Source: JBAZTO01 sp041661865
GTDB lineage: Bacteria; Planctomycetota; Phycisphaerae; SM23-33
Length of the DNA stretch: 27,420 nucleotides
Assembly (NCBI GenBank): GCA_041661865.1
Contig: JBAZTO010000052.1
Coordinates: 1-27,420 of the forward strand
Reading direction: 5' to 3'
Positions 6,828 through 15,004 of this stretch are shown here, in pieces (position 1 is the stretch's first letter; each line of letters starts with the position of its first letter). Both the position numbers and the translations under genes were made by a program. Under the pieces are notes generated by a model. That model saw only the letters and a list, made by a program, of their open reading frames with translations. It searched no databases and was not told the DNA's origin.

Positions 6828-7715
6828 ATGAAATTATGGATGGTCATGGCCCTGTTTAGCCTCGGGGTGCTTGCAGGTGTGTTCTGGCTTGTCTTGCCAG
6901 GTCGAGGTCGCCCCCCGCTCCAACCTGTGGTTCCTTCCGCTTCCACTTCTCCAGCGGGTCTGCCGTCAGTCAGGGCGCAAGGGCCCTCTATTGACTCGCA
7001 ACCCACATGCCGTGTATTGACTCACAAAGACGATGCAGGCACATCAGTCAGAGAACTTGCAGGAAATATGGATGCTACGTTCTTGCAGAACGAATCGACC
7101 CTCCTACCTTTCCAGACAATTCAACTGTCTGATATCCATGCATTATTTGCGCCACATTATGAGGGCGAAGCCGCAAAACGTCTGTTAACACCGGAGTTGC
7201 GTGCCGCCTTGGAGCAGGCCGTGTATCAAGGATTTCGCTGGCGGTTGGAGGGCAACGCCGAGGCTTTTATGTGGCGACAACGGCAAGTACACGAGTTTTT
7301 GTATGGCGAGGTACTCTCCAATCCGCCCCCGGTGTCGGCGCATCAGTTGGAGGAGCAACGCAGGGCAGAACCGGGCAGGCCTATTCAGGCAACAGGATTT
7401 GCCGATATTCCCTTTGTCGTGACGAGGGACCGGCCGCTGGATATCTTGGGCGAGTACGCCGTTGCGCATTTGAACGACAAAACCAGAACACGGCTAGACA
7501 AAGAGATGACCGTTGTGACCGTCTATTCGGCCGCCAGAACCACGCCTTCAGGCAGGCGGCTTTATCCATTTGTCACGACGTCAATGGTGTTTGTTTACGA
7601 TCCAGATGTCAAGGCCCCCATATTCTACCCTCTGGTTACTGAGGAGAAAACAAGCCATTTCGTCAATGCGGAGATCCCGGCGTTCTTTCGTGGTCGTCCG
7701 CTCCAACTCCAATAG
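6828..7715 (+). CDS. Membrane-anchored protein of unknown function
   Basis: This 295-residue protein starts at an ATG with AGGAG 7 bases upstream. Residues 2-23 form one membrane helix (WMVMALFSLGVLAGVFWLVL) followed by a Pro/Ser-rich linker to about residue 60. The rest is soluble and would lie in the periplasm; it includes LTPELRAALEQAVYQGFRWRL, a R/E-rich stretch near residues 150-190, and a beta-rich end with VTVYSAARTTPSGRR and FVYDPDVKAPIFYPLV. I do not recognise a family and see no catalytic motif. The next gene, a DUF1573 lipoprotein, begins 11 bp after the stop, so the two are probably co-transcribed and work at the same membrane. Confidence 0.75.
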   Translation: MKLWMVMALFSLGVLAGVFWLVLPGRGRPPLQPVVPSASTSPAGLPSVRAQGPSIDSQPTCRVLTHKDDAGTSVRELAGNMDATFLQNESTLLPFQTIQLSDIHALFAPHYEGEAAKRLLTPELRAALEQAVYQGFRWRLEGNAEAFMWRQRQVHEFLYGEVLSNPPPVSAHQLEEQRRAEPGRPIQATGFADIPFVVTRDRPLDILGEYAVAHLNDKTRTRLDKEMTVVTVYSAARTTPSGRRLYPFVTTSMVFVYDPDVKAPIFYPLVTEEKTSHFVNAEIPAFFRGRPLQLQ

Positions 7716-7726
7716 TGGAAGAAACC

Positions 7727-8788
7727 ATGCTACGTCAATTCTGTAGGCATCTACTGGGACCAGCGGTGTGCCATGCGCTGTGTGTGTTGGCGATGGCGAG
7801 TGGTGGGTGCGACGATCGACAATGCGATCAGACCGGACCGCCCAGCATAACGTTTTCTCACGCGACGTGGGATTTCGGGCGTGTGGACGAAGCCAGCGTT
7901 CAGAAGCATCAATTCAAATTCACAAATACAGGGCACCGAGACCTCGTCATCACATCCGTCAAGGCCGATTGTGGCTGCACGACGGCGGCTATGCCTAGGA
8001 ATGTACTGCATCCAGGCGAGGAGGGTGTGCTCGATGTCACCTTTGATGTGCGCGGCCGAGGGGGTGAATCGCACTCAACTATTAGGGTCGCCTCCAATGA
8101 TCCACAGAACCCGGTCACTCGCCTGAGCCTGTCCGCCACGGTAATGCAGTTGGTTGAGATGGGCAAGCCAGTCGTGGAGTTCGGCGAGGTAGGCCTTGGA
8201 CAGATCGCATCCGAGCAAGTTGCAGTAAAGGGCCGGTCAAAGACGTTCGCCATTACGAAGGCAGAATCGACTTCTCCGTATGTGCATGTAGCGATAGTGG
8301 ATAGAGGGCATGATATCGTTGACGGCGCCTATGCTCGGGAGGGTTCAATTCGAGTGATGGTAGACAGTAATGCTCCTGTAGGTAGAGTGAGCAGCATAAT
8401 ACATATCGGCGTCACAGATGAAACGCTGAATTCATTACGACTGCCGGTTACGGCAAGCATCCGAGGCGATATCCTAGCCAAGCCATGTCCGGCTTATCTG
8501 ATCGCAGACGAGGACGGCCCTGCAGAAGCGAGGGTATCCGTGATTACCGTAGCGAGTCGTTCCGGAGCAGGTTTTCGCATATTGGATGTCAACTTCGCAG
8601 GGCTGAATGGACTAGATGGACAGATTAGCGTGCTGCCCGATGATGGGGCTCGTCACGCGATGTTCAAGGTGTCGTTCCTGGGCAAGTGCGGCCAGACGTT
8701 GGGTGCAGTGCGCGGAGCGGTCAAGGTCGTCACAGATATGCCGGGAGAATCGGCGCTGGTCGTGCCGATCCAGGGGTACTTGCCGTGA
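7727..8788 (+). CDS. DUF1573 domain lipoprotein
   Basis: I chose the ATG at 7727, with GGAAGA 5 bases upstream; a GTG at 7715 that overlaps the previous stop would add four residues. The 353-residue protein begins with a hydrophobic signal ending in MASGGC, where Cys28 is a plausible lipidation site. Residues about 40-140 are a DUF1573 immunoglobulin-like domain with the usual signs: WDFGRV, FKFTNTGHRDLVITSVKADCGCTTA, LHPGEEGVLDVTFD and the end IRVASNDPQNP. The second half is beta-rich and may hold further degenerate domains. DUF1573 proteins are common in Bacteroidetes and Planctomycetes as exported or lipid-anchored proteins; their role is unknown. It is convergent with the long minus-strand array. 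Confidence 0.85.
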   Translation: MLRQFCRHLLGPAVCHALCVLAMASGGCDDRQCDQTGPPSITFSHATWDFGRVDEASVQKHQFKFTNTGHRDLVITSVKADCGCTTAAMPRNVLHPGEEGVLDVTFDVRGRGGESHSTIRVASNDPQNPVTRLSLSATVMQLVEMGKPVVEFGEVGLGQIASEQVAVKGRSKTFAITKAESTSPYVHVAIVDRGHDIVDGAYAREGSIRVMVDSNAPVGRVSSIIHIGVTDETLNSLRLPVTASIRGDILAKPCPAYLIADEDGPAEARVSVITVASRSGAGFRILDVNFAGLNGLDGQISVLPDDGARHAMFKVSFLGKCGQTLGAVRGAVKVVTDMPGESALVVPIQGYLP

Positions 8789-8825
8789 TCGCCTTGGTTG
8801 TAGTGGTCAATATTTGGCCTGACGG

Positions 8826-9806
8826 TTAGTGAACCTTCTGAGAGTCCCGCCGTCGGTCGCTGGCCTCGTCGAACCAGTTCAGCCGTGTGGCGTTGGCGGC
8901 ATAGATCAGGCCGATGATTCGCGCCTCCACCATCATCGCATACAGGACGATCGCACAGTAGGCGACGATCGATACCAGCGGAATCTGAAGGAGGCTTCCG
9001 GCTGCCACCGACAGGGCCAGCACCAGCAATAGCGCCATCACGGCCACGGCATACTGCAGCGGGATCTTGATGATGGCCCCCAGGATCAACAGCGGGTTGA
9101 GCCCGCGCAGCGAGTCATGCATTGCAGCCGAAAGCACGGCCATTGGCAGGAAGACGCACCCGACGACAAGGAGCGACCTGACCATGTGCATCGAGCCGTT
9201 GAAGTGGGGGTCGCCTTCGTCGCTGAAAGAGACTTTTGAGATCGCATAGGCGATGGCGGGCAAGGCACAGAAGAGCAGCGAGCCGATGAACAGGCCCGCC
9301 GGCTGCACGATCTCCTCCCAGAAGTGCGCGAAGTCCGGCCAGTCGGGTGGCTCGGCCTCCCCATCAGCGGTTGTCAGAACGATTTTGAAGACGTAGGCGC
9401 AAAGGTAGCTGGGAATCAGCAAAGAGAGTATTGTCGCGCCGGTTCCCTGAGCATACGACAACAAGTAGCTGGCGATCATGAACAGGACGTAGCCGAGAAT
9501 CAGCCAGGGCCCGTTGCCTTTGAGCGGATACAAGAACGCGCCGCCGATTTGGACGAAGAATGGCCGCGGCTCGGCCGACTCCGCGACGACGGGTTTGCTC
9601 GATTCGGCAGGAGCACGCATGGGGCGCGCGGGAGCCTCCGGCGAGGGGGCTAGCGAGTTGACTCTGCCGCCACACTGCGGGCAAGTGGCCTTGGCGGTGG
9701 CTTTGCCTCCTACGCCCGCGCAAGGGTTGCACCATAAGGCATGGCACATCGCGCACCACCAGCCCGCCGTCACCGAGTCATGCCTGTGACAAGTCCCTTT
9801 GGCCAT
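8826..9806 (-). CDS. B-box-like zinc-finger multi-TM protein
   Basis: The 326-residue protein starts with a zinc-binding domain: C6, H9, C18, C21, C26, C29, C42 and C45 in the spacing of a B-box-type finger (CHRHDSVTAGWWCAMCHALWC, then CPQC). After a Pro/Ala linker (50-80) come about six hydrophobic segments between residues 95 and 305, so the finger is cytoplasmic and tethered to the inner membrane. The membrane part resembles DUF4013-type proteins of unknown role. GGGGAG precedes the ATG and the gene follows pilT by 31 bp. It is the last gene of the minus-strand array. A role in placing or sensing the secretion machine is a guess from position. Confidence 0.75.
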   Translation of the reverse strand: MAKGTCHRHDSVTAGWWCAMCHALWCNPCAGVGGKATAKATCPQCGGRVNSLAPSPEAPARPMRAPAESSKPVVAESAEPRPFFVQIGGAFLYPLKGNGPWLILGYVLFMIASYLLSYAQGTGATILSLLIPSYLCAYVFKIVLTTADGEAEPPDWPDFAHFWEEIVQPAGLFIGSLLFCALPAIAYAISKVSFSDEGDPHFNGSMHMVRSLLVVGCVFLPMAVLSAAMHDSLRGLNPLLILGAIIKIPLQYAVAVMALLLVLALSVAAGSLLQIPLVSIVAYCAIVLYAMMVEARIIGLIYAANATRLNWFDEASDRRRDSQKVH

Positions 9807-9837
9807 ATCTCCCCTTGCTCAGGATGGCAAACCCCGC

Positions 9838-10890
9838 CTACGCGGATCGCTCGCGGATCGTGTCGGGATACCGTGCCATGCTCACGGCCGTGTCGTAGGT
9901 GATCTCGCCGGCCTGGTAAAGGTCCAGGAGGCAGTGGTCCATCGTGCTCATCTGGTACTTCTGTCCGCCCTGGAGCTCGGAGTATATCTTGTGGGTGGAG
10001 TTCTCGCGGATGTGGGTCCGGACGCCCGCCGTGCTGACGAGCACCTCGTAGCACAGCACGCGTCCCTTGCCCGAGGCCTTCGGCAGCAGGTGCTGGGCGA
10101 CGACGCCCTGCAGCGTGTTGGACAGCATGTACCGGATCTCGCCCTGTTGACCCTCGGGGAAGGTCGAGACCATCCGCTGGAGCAGTTCGACGGTGCTGGG
10201 GGTATGGAGCGTGGCGATGACGAGGTGCCCGGTTTCAGCGGCCATCAGGGCTGTGTGGATCGTATCACGGTCGCGCAATTCGCCGATGCCGATGACGTCG
10301 GGATCCTGGCGCAACACGTGGACCAAGGCGTCGCCGAAGCTATGGACGTCGCTGAGGAGTTCCTGCTGGATGACGATGGACCGCTTGAAGGGGTGGACGT
10401 ACTCGATCGGGTCCTCGATGGTGACGATCTTGTAGCGACTCTCGGCATTGATCAGGTCGATCATGTAGTGGAAGGTCGTGGTCTTGCCCACGCCGGTCGG
10501 GCCGGTGATGATGACCAACCCGCTGGGCTTGCGAGCCAACTCGTCAATGACCGGGGGCAGGCCGAGTTCCGCACGCGTGCGAATGGCCGGCTCGCTGAGG
10601 CGAATGGACAGTTCCGGGATGCCATTGCGAAAGTAGAGCGTGACCCGCGCGCGGCCAGCGTCGTCGATCTGCGTCGAGAAGCACAGCTTCCATTCCGCCT
10701 CGAACCGCCGCTTCTGCTCCTCGTTCAGGCATTCGTAAGCCAATGCCCGAGCCAGTTCGGGCGTGATGGTTTCGGCCTTGGAGGTGACGATCTCGCCGTC
10801 GATGCGGAAGACGGGCGAAAGGTTGGCCACCACGTGGATGTCGCTGGCGCCGAATTTCCTGCCGGCGCGGATCAGTGAAGCCAGGTTCAT
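9838..10890 (-). CDS. pilT: PilT-like retraction ATPase
   Basis: This is a secretion ATPase of the PilT branch, which takes apart the pilus or pseudopilus base. The 350-residue length fits PilT (about 345) and not GspE or PilB. Motifs, counting from the chosen start: Walker A GPTGVGKT (130-137), Asp box TIEDPIEY (157-164), Walker B DVIGIGELRD (198-207) and His box HLVIATLH (222-229). The N-terminal PAS-like part has SDIHVVANLSPVFRIDGEI. I chose the ATG at 10890 because GGAGGAG lies just before it and it overlaps the stop of the TPR gene as ATGA; another ATG 12 bases upstream is possible. It could also be a PilU-type accessory ATPase. A retraction motor inside a gsp array is unusual. Confidence 0.9.
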   Translation of the reverse strand: MNLASLIRAGRKFGASDIHVVANLSPVFRIDGEIVTSKAETITPELARALAYECLNEEQKRRFEAEWKLCFSTQIDDAGRARVTLYFRNGIPELSIRLSEPAIRTRAELGLPPVIDELARKPSGLVIITGPTGVGKTTTFHYMIDLINAESRYKIVTIEDPIEYVHPFKRSIVIQQELLSDVHSFGDALVHVLRQDPDVIGIGELRDRDTIHTALMAAETGHLVIATLHTPSTVELLQRMVSTFPEGQQGEIRYMLSNTLQGVVAQHLLPKASGKGRVLCYEVLVSTAGVRTHIRENSTHKIYSELQGGQKYQMSTMDHCLLDLYQAGEITYDTAVSMARYPDTIRERSA

Positions 10891-11669
10891 GATCTCCTCC
10901 ATCCCAATCTTCGCAGGACGCGAATAATAAATGAGTCGGCGGAACTGTCGGTCATCGCCGCCCTGGCTTCAAGGAAGTCGGGGCGAAGCTCCAGGCAGCG
11001 CGAGTAGCTCTGGTCGGCCGCTGCCGCCAGGCCGAGCGCCCGTTGTGTGTTGCCCATGACGAACCAAGTATAACCGGCATCGGGCCGCAGTTCAGTTGCC
11101 TTGCGTGCGTACTCAAAAGCGGCACTCGCCTTGCGATAGAACAGGTACATCTGGGCAATGATAATCCGGTCGAACCAATCGGCACCCGCCTCGGCCAATG
11201 CTTTCTTGAAGCAGCTTTCGTGCAGCTTCTCGCCGCTCTCGAGCAACACCTCGCCGCGAGCCTGCCATCGCCAGGGCGAGGACCCTTCGACCTGAAGCGA
11301 GGCGTCGCTGCAGGCGTAGGCAGCCTTGCGGTCCCCTTGGCGCAGGCACGCTTGGGCCTTGGCAGCCAGCAACTCGCCGTTATTGCGGAAGATCTCCAGG
11401 GCCTTGTCTGCCCACAGGCGGGCCTCGTGGTACTCGCTCAACTGCACGAGCATCTGTACCTGGCCGACCCAGGCAGGGACGGTGCGGCGATTCTCTTCCA
11501 GGCACTTGGTATAGAACTGTAATGCCGGCTCGAAACGTCCCCAGTGCTGCTCGTCGTCGGCCAACTGCAGATACTGGGCAGCCGAGGGCTGCTCGACGCC
11601 GGGTGGGCGCTGACGCTCCTGCCGCCGACGGTTGTCGTCAAACTCAAGATGGCTGAATCTGCCGGGCAT
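10887..11669 (-). CDS. TPR repeat protein
   Basis: The 260-residue protein has no signal peptide and should be cytoplasmic. Helical repeats with the TPR pattern run from about residue 33 to 250, for example WGRFEPALQFYTKCLEENRRTVPAW, EYHEARLWADKALEIFRNNGEL, SAAFEYARKATELRPDAGYTW and GLAAAADQSYSRCLELRPDFLEAR; the ends of the last two are typical. TPR proteins serve as scaffolds for partners. It sits between the signal-peptidase-like gene (3 bp) and pilT (ATGA overlap), with TTGGAG before its start, so it is probably made in step with both. It may be a cytoplasmic adaptor for the retraction ATPase or for the AAA+ module; which one is not known. Confidence 0.85.
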   Translation of the reverse strand: MPGRFSHLEFDDNRRRQERQRPPGVEQPSAAQYLQLADDEQHWGRFEPALQFYTKCLEENRRTVPAWVGQVQMLVQLSEYHEARLWADKALEIFRNNGELLAAKAQACLRQGDRKAAYACSDASLQVEGSSPWRWQARGEVLLESGEKLHESCFKKALAEAGADWFDRIIIAQMYLFYRKASAAFEYARKATELRPDAGYTWFVMGNTQRALGLAAAADQSYSRCLELRPDFLEARAAMTDSSADSFIIRVLRRLGWRRS

Positions 11670-11672
11670 CGA

Positions 11673-12659
11673 TCACTCCAATGGGCCGAACCTGCTCAGC
11701 GGCCGCAGCCGCCAGTAGAGTTTACCCGCAATCGCACGTTCTGGCACCTTTGATTGCATGGCATACAGGGCATTGATCTGGCTTTGACCCACTCCATGAG
11801 CTTGAAGGATGAACAAAGACGGGATGATGATGTATTGCCCTGGCCCAGCCCGCAGATCCAGGCTCACACCCGGAAGCGGCTCAAGTGGGCGAAGGCTGGC
11901 CGCCACAGGTTTACCGTTCACCAGGAGCTGACCGTCCTTGAATACGACATGGTCGTCCGGCTTGCCGATGATCCGATCAGCGCCAATTCCTGCCGCCGCG
12001 TATTGATGCCCGCCGGTAGCTCCAACTTCATACATCACCAGATCGCCCCGGTCGAATGATGCCGGACGGAAGAACCATCCCTGACGCAATACGATGTCGC
12101 CGTCTTGAATCAACCCCTGCGATCGTATCCCTTCCAGACGGACCGGGACGACCAATCCGGTGCCGGCGTATCGGACTGCCCCGTAGACGACGTAATGTAG
12201 GCCTACGAACAGCCCAAGCCCAACGAGAACTCTCGCAGCTATATTTAGGCGGGCCAAGGAATTGTTGAACCACAAACCAAGGCTTGTGCAATGAATCGAA
12301 AGAGCAATACCGTACATGAACATGCTCAGACTATCACCCGCCAGCAGAACCCACAGCAGCAATGAAAGGAGCCAGCCCCTCAAGAGCCATTTGCCCAACC
12401 ATCGCGGTTGCTGTCCCTTCTGGGCCAAGCCAGGAATCAGAAACCAAAAAACGTTGCGCACCGACCAATGAATAGGGATCCGCAGGAGCCCGATACTTGC
12501 CTTGAGCCTCGTCAGGCGCGGCCAATAGATGGGCCTAAAAAGCCCTTTGCCTCTGCGCGGAGGATGGATATCGATCTCGCCCAGGTTGAGCGCGGTGGCG
12601 CACCGCACGGCGACGGCGATTCCGGGGGTGTTCTGAAACTGGCAGTTAGGGCATTCCAT
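11673..12659 (-). CDS. Signal-peptidase-fold (S26) membrane protein, apparently inactive
   Basis: The 328-residue protein begins with a zinc-ribbon-like stretch (CPNC at 3-6, then VAVRC with C20) in which one of the four cysteines seems to be Ala. Two or three membrane segments lie at about 93-165. The C-terminal part has the signal peptidase I layout: LIQDGDIVL (183-191), FDRGDLVMYEV (202-212) and ADRIIGKPDDHVVFKDGQLLVNGKPV (from 227). In active enzymes the Ser lies in S-M-x-P-T-L before GD and the Lys in K-R-V-I-G. Here the first position is occupied by EGIRSQGLIQ, with no Ser at the expected place, and the Lys position is Asp228. It is therefore probably a pseudoenzyme that binds rather than cuts. 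It is not a prepilin peptidase. Confidence 0.75.
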   Translation of the reverse strand: MECPNCQFQNTPGIAVAVRCATALNLGEIDIHPPRRGKGLFRPIYWPRLTRLKASIGLLRIPIHWSVRNVFWFLIPGLAQKGQQPRWLGKWLLRGWLLSLLLWVLLAGDSLSMFMYGIALSIHCTSLGLWFNNSLARLNIAARVLVGLGLFVGLHYVVYGAVRYAGTGLVVPVRLEGIRSQGLIQDGDIVLRQGWFFRPASFDRGDLVMYEVGATGGHQYAAAGIGADRIIGKPDDHVVFKDGQLLVNGKPVAASLRPLEPLPGVSLDLRAGPGQYIIIPSLFILQAHGVGQSQINALYAMQSKVPERAIAGKLYWRLRPLSRFGPLE

Positions 12660-12696
12660 ACGCGGGCCGTTCAGCGGCTACCTCGCCGTCAGCAGT

Positions 12697-12906
12697 TCAC
12701 GCGTTGCGATTCCGCACGTCCACATTCATCCGGACATTGGGCCCGGGATCGTAGTACTCGGAGGTCAGTTGGCGGCTTTCCTCCTTGCCGACGATATCGC
12801 GAACCAGGTCGGCCAGTTCCAGGCACTTGGCCCCCTGGGCGCCTTTGACGTGAATCTTGAGCTTGCCGTCCTTGCCGATGGTGATGTCGAATTCCGGCTG
12901 TTGCAT
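12697..12906 (-). CDS. DUF2997 family protein
   Basis: This 69-residue protein has the DUF2997 layout: an N-terminal beta hairpin (FDITIGKDGKLKIHVKG), a short helix after AKCLELADLVRDIVG, and a C-terminal EYYDPG motif. GAGAGGACG precedes the ATG. DUF2997 proteins are best known from cyanobacteria, where, as I recall, they lie near ycf35; no biochemical role is established. Here the gene is 21 bp after the DUF1257 (Ycf35-like) gene and near the Ycf46-like ATPase, the same association, which strengthens both calls. It may be a small cofactor or substrate of the ATPase module; this is inference. Confidence 0.8.
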   Translation of the reverse strand: MQQPEFDITIGKDGKLKIHVKGAQGAKCLELADLVRDIVGKEESRQLTSEYYDPGPNVRMNVDVRNRNA

Positions 12907-12927
12907 GTTGCACGTCCTCTCGTCAAT

Positions 12928-13386
12928 TTACCCGTTGAGCCGCACGCGGACGCGGATGGAACTGTCGTTCTGGACCCGCTCCTCGACGACGGAGTAATTG
13001 TGCTTCTTGAGTTCGGTCATCAGCTTGTGATAGGCGAACTGCTGCGTGACTCGCCCGGCCACTTCCTGGCCGATTTGCTCGAGCTGCCGTTTGCTCAGAG
13101 GCCCGCTGACGCACAAGGTGCAGGCGCCTCGCTCGTCGCGTTTGAAGATGATCGAGATGCCGTCCTTGTCGATCCGCAGGGTTTCGGAGCGGCCCTTGAT
13201 GTCGTCCATGACCTGGCTGTTGGGCAGGACGGTCTCGACGGTATTGTCGGCCGGGACTTCGACGATCTCGTCTTTCTTGGCGGTCGCGATGGCGAACCCC
13301 AGGCTGGCGGCCGCGCTGGCGATGGCCGCGGAGATGGCCGGCCAACTCCCGATCAGAATCGGCGTCAGTACGCAAACGGCACTCAT
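12928..13386 (-). CDS. DUF1257 (Ycf35-like) protein with hydrophobic N-terminus
   Basis: I start the protein at the ATG at 13386, which has AAGGAG at good spacing; an open frame extends further upstream into the ATPase gene but has no ribosome site. The 152-residue product has a conserved C-terminal half with the DUF1257 pattern: a segment of predicted strands around SETLRIDKDGISIIFKRDERG, GQEVAGRVTQQFAYHKLMTELKKHNY and the final strand SIRVRVRLNG. Residues 8-36 are Ala/Ile-rich and hydrophobic (LTPILIGSWPAISAAIASAA and on to FAIATAK), which could be a membrane anchor. DUF1257 proteins are found in chloroplasts and cyanobacteria (Ycf35) and scattered bacteria; function is unknown. The gene lies 16 bp after the Ycf46-like ATPase. 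Confidence 0.75.
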   Translation of the reverse strand: MSAVCVLTPILIGSWPAISAAIASAAASLGFAIATAKKDEIVEVPADNTVETVLPNSQVMDDIKGRSETLRIDKDGISIIFKRDERGACTLCVSGPLSKRQLEQIGQEVAGRVTQQFAYHKLMTELKKHNYSVVEERVQNDSSIRVRVRLNG

Positions 13387-13402
13387 GTCAGGCTCCTTGG
13401 GG

Positions 13403-15004
13403 TTAGAATTCCAGTTTCCGGTGCGCCCGGTTGTCCTTGGCCTGGTCGGGGCTGGAAGCGGGGCGGGCCCGCCCATCGGCCCAGGCTCGCAGCCCGGAGA
13501 TCTTCTCGCTCATGGTCTTGGACAGCGGCACGGTCTCGCCGAGGCTCTTGAGCAGGTCGGCCGTCTCCAGTTCCTTGTCGAGATAGAACACGTCGAAGAG
13601 GGCACTGATGATGGCTTCCTCGATTTCCGCGCCGCTGAAGCCCTCGGAGGCCTCCACCAGCTTGTCGAGGTCGAAATTGGCGACCTTTCGGCCCCGCTTG
13701 GTGATGTGGATGCGGAAGATTTCGCGTCGCTCGGTAACATTGGGCAAGTCAACGAAGAATATCTCGTCAAGACGGCCCTTGCGGAGCAGTTCGGGGGGCA
13801 ACTGCGAGATGTCATTGGCGGTGGCCATCACGAAGACGGGCTTCTGTTTTTCGTTCAGCCAGGTCAGGAACGTGCTCATGACGCGGGCGGTCGTGCCGCC
13901 GTCGGTCATCCCCGAGCCCTGCGCGCCGCTGAAGGCCTTGTCGATTTCGTCGGCCCACAGCACCACGGGCGCGATGCTCTCGGCCACCGAGATGGCGCGG
14001 CGGATATTTTCCTCCGACGAGCCGACCAGGCTGGAGAACATCCGTCCCATGTCGAATCGCAGCAGCGGCATGTTCCACAGTTTGCTGACCGCCTTGGCGC
14101 AGAGGCTCTTGCCGCAACCCTGCACGCCGATGAGCAGCACGCCCTTGGGGGCGGGCAGGCCGAACTTGCGGGCGCCCTCGGAGAAGGCCAGCGAACGCCG
14201 GTTGAGCCATTCCTTGAGATTGTCCAGACCGCCCACGTCGCCGACGCCCGCGGCAGACTCGTAGTATTCGAGCAACCCGCTCTTGCGGATGATCTGCTGC
14301 TTTTCGGCGAAAATGGCCGAGACGGTATCGCCTGTCAGCCGGCCTTCGCTGACCATGGTTTTGGCGAAGACGTTCTCTGCCTCCTGGAGCGTCAGGCCCA
14401 GGGCCGCCCGCAGGAGGTTCTCCAGGTCCTTGCCGTCCTTGCAGAGCTGGACGTTATTGGACGGCGTAATGTCCTGGGAGATTCGCTTGTAAAGGGCGTC
14501 AAAGTCGTTGGCTGTCGGCAGCGGATAGTCCAGCACCGTGATGTCCTTGGTCAACTCGCCTGCATACTCCATCACCGGCGAGGTGATGACCAGCGTCTTG
14601 TAGCTGTTGGACAAGGCCTGGGCCACCTCGCGCAGCTTTCGGATGACCGCGACATTGCCCTGGCCGTCCTTCATGAACGGATGGAAGTCCTTGAACAGAT
14701 AGATGGCCGGATCCTTGTACTCGATCACCGTGTCCAGCGCCTCGATGGGATCCGACAGCCCTTTCTGACGTGCCGCGCCCGGCGCGCCGCCCGCGCGGGT
14801 CATGCCGGAGGTGACCGACCAGCAATAAAGCTGCTTGCCTCGCCGCTGTGCGATGGCTGCCAGATGCTGCTCGACGCGGTACTCCTCCCACGTCAGCACG
14901 TAGATGATGGGATATCGCGAGCGGATCAGCAGCTCCAGGTCGTCCTGCATGGCCGCGGGCGTGCGGGTCTTGGCGGCTTCACTGCCTTTCGGTGCACTGC
15001 TCAT
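13403..15004 (-). CDS. Ycf46-like AAA+ ATPase
   Basis: This 533-residue ATPase has an N-terminal domain of about 250 residues (from DLELLIRSRYPIIYVLTWEE), as in the Ycf46 family, followed by one classical AAA+ module. Visible motifs are Walker A GVQGCGKS (293-300), Walker B VVLWADEID (347-355), a sensor 1 Asn in FVMATANDISQLPPEL, an arginine finger region LRKGRLDEIFFVDLP (around R408 and R411) and the helical lid GFSGAEIEEAIISAL. All ATPase residues look intact. The start overlaps the small gene before it as ATGA, with GGGGAG 5 bases upstream. The Ycf46 family is conserved in cyanobacteria and plastids but is poorly understood. Adjacent DUF1257 and DUF2997 genes make this a recognisable module, here placed inside a secretion gene array. 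Confidence 0.88.
   Translation of the reverse strand: MSSAPKGSEAAKTRTPAAMQDDLELLIRSRYPIIYVLTWEEYRVEQHLAAIAQRRGKQLYCWSVTSGMTRAGGAPGAARQKGLSDPIEALDTVIEYKDPAIYLFKDFHPFMKDGQGNVAVIRKLREVAQALSNSYKTLVITSPVMEYAGELTKDITVLDYPLPTANDFDALYKRISQDITPSNNVQLCKDGKDLENLLRAALGLTLQEAENVFAKTMVSEGRLTGDTVSAIFAEKQQIIRKSGLLEYYESAAGVGDVGGLDNLKEWLNRRSLAFSEGARKFGLPAPKGVLLIGVQGCGKSLCAKAVSKLWNMPLLRFDMGRMFSSLVGSSEENIRRAISVAESIAPVVLWADEIDKAFSGAQGSGMTDGGTTARVMSTFLTWLNEKQKPVFVMATANDISQLPPELLRKGRLDEIFFVDLPNVTERREIFRIHITKRGRKVANFDLDKLVEASEGFSGAEIEEAIISALFDVFYLDKELETADLLKSLGETVPLSKTMSEKISGLRAWADGRARPASSPDQAKDNRAHRKLEF

Noticed and set aside
11673..12659. Prepilin peptidase (GspO) for the gsp array
   Set aside because: The protein has the S26 signal peptidase layout, not the two-Asp membrane protease layout of GspO.
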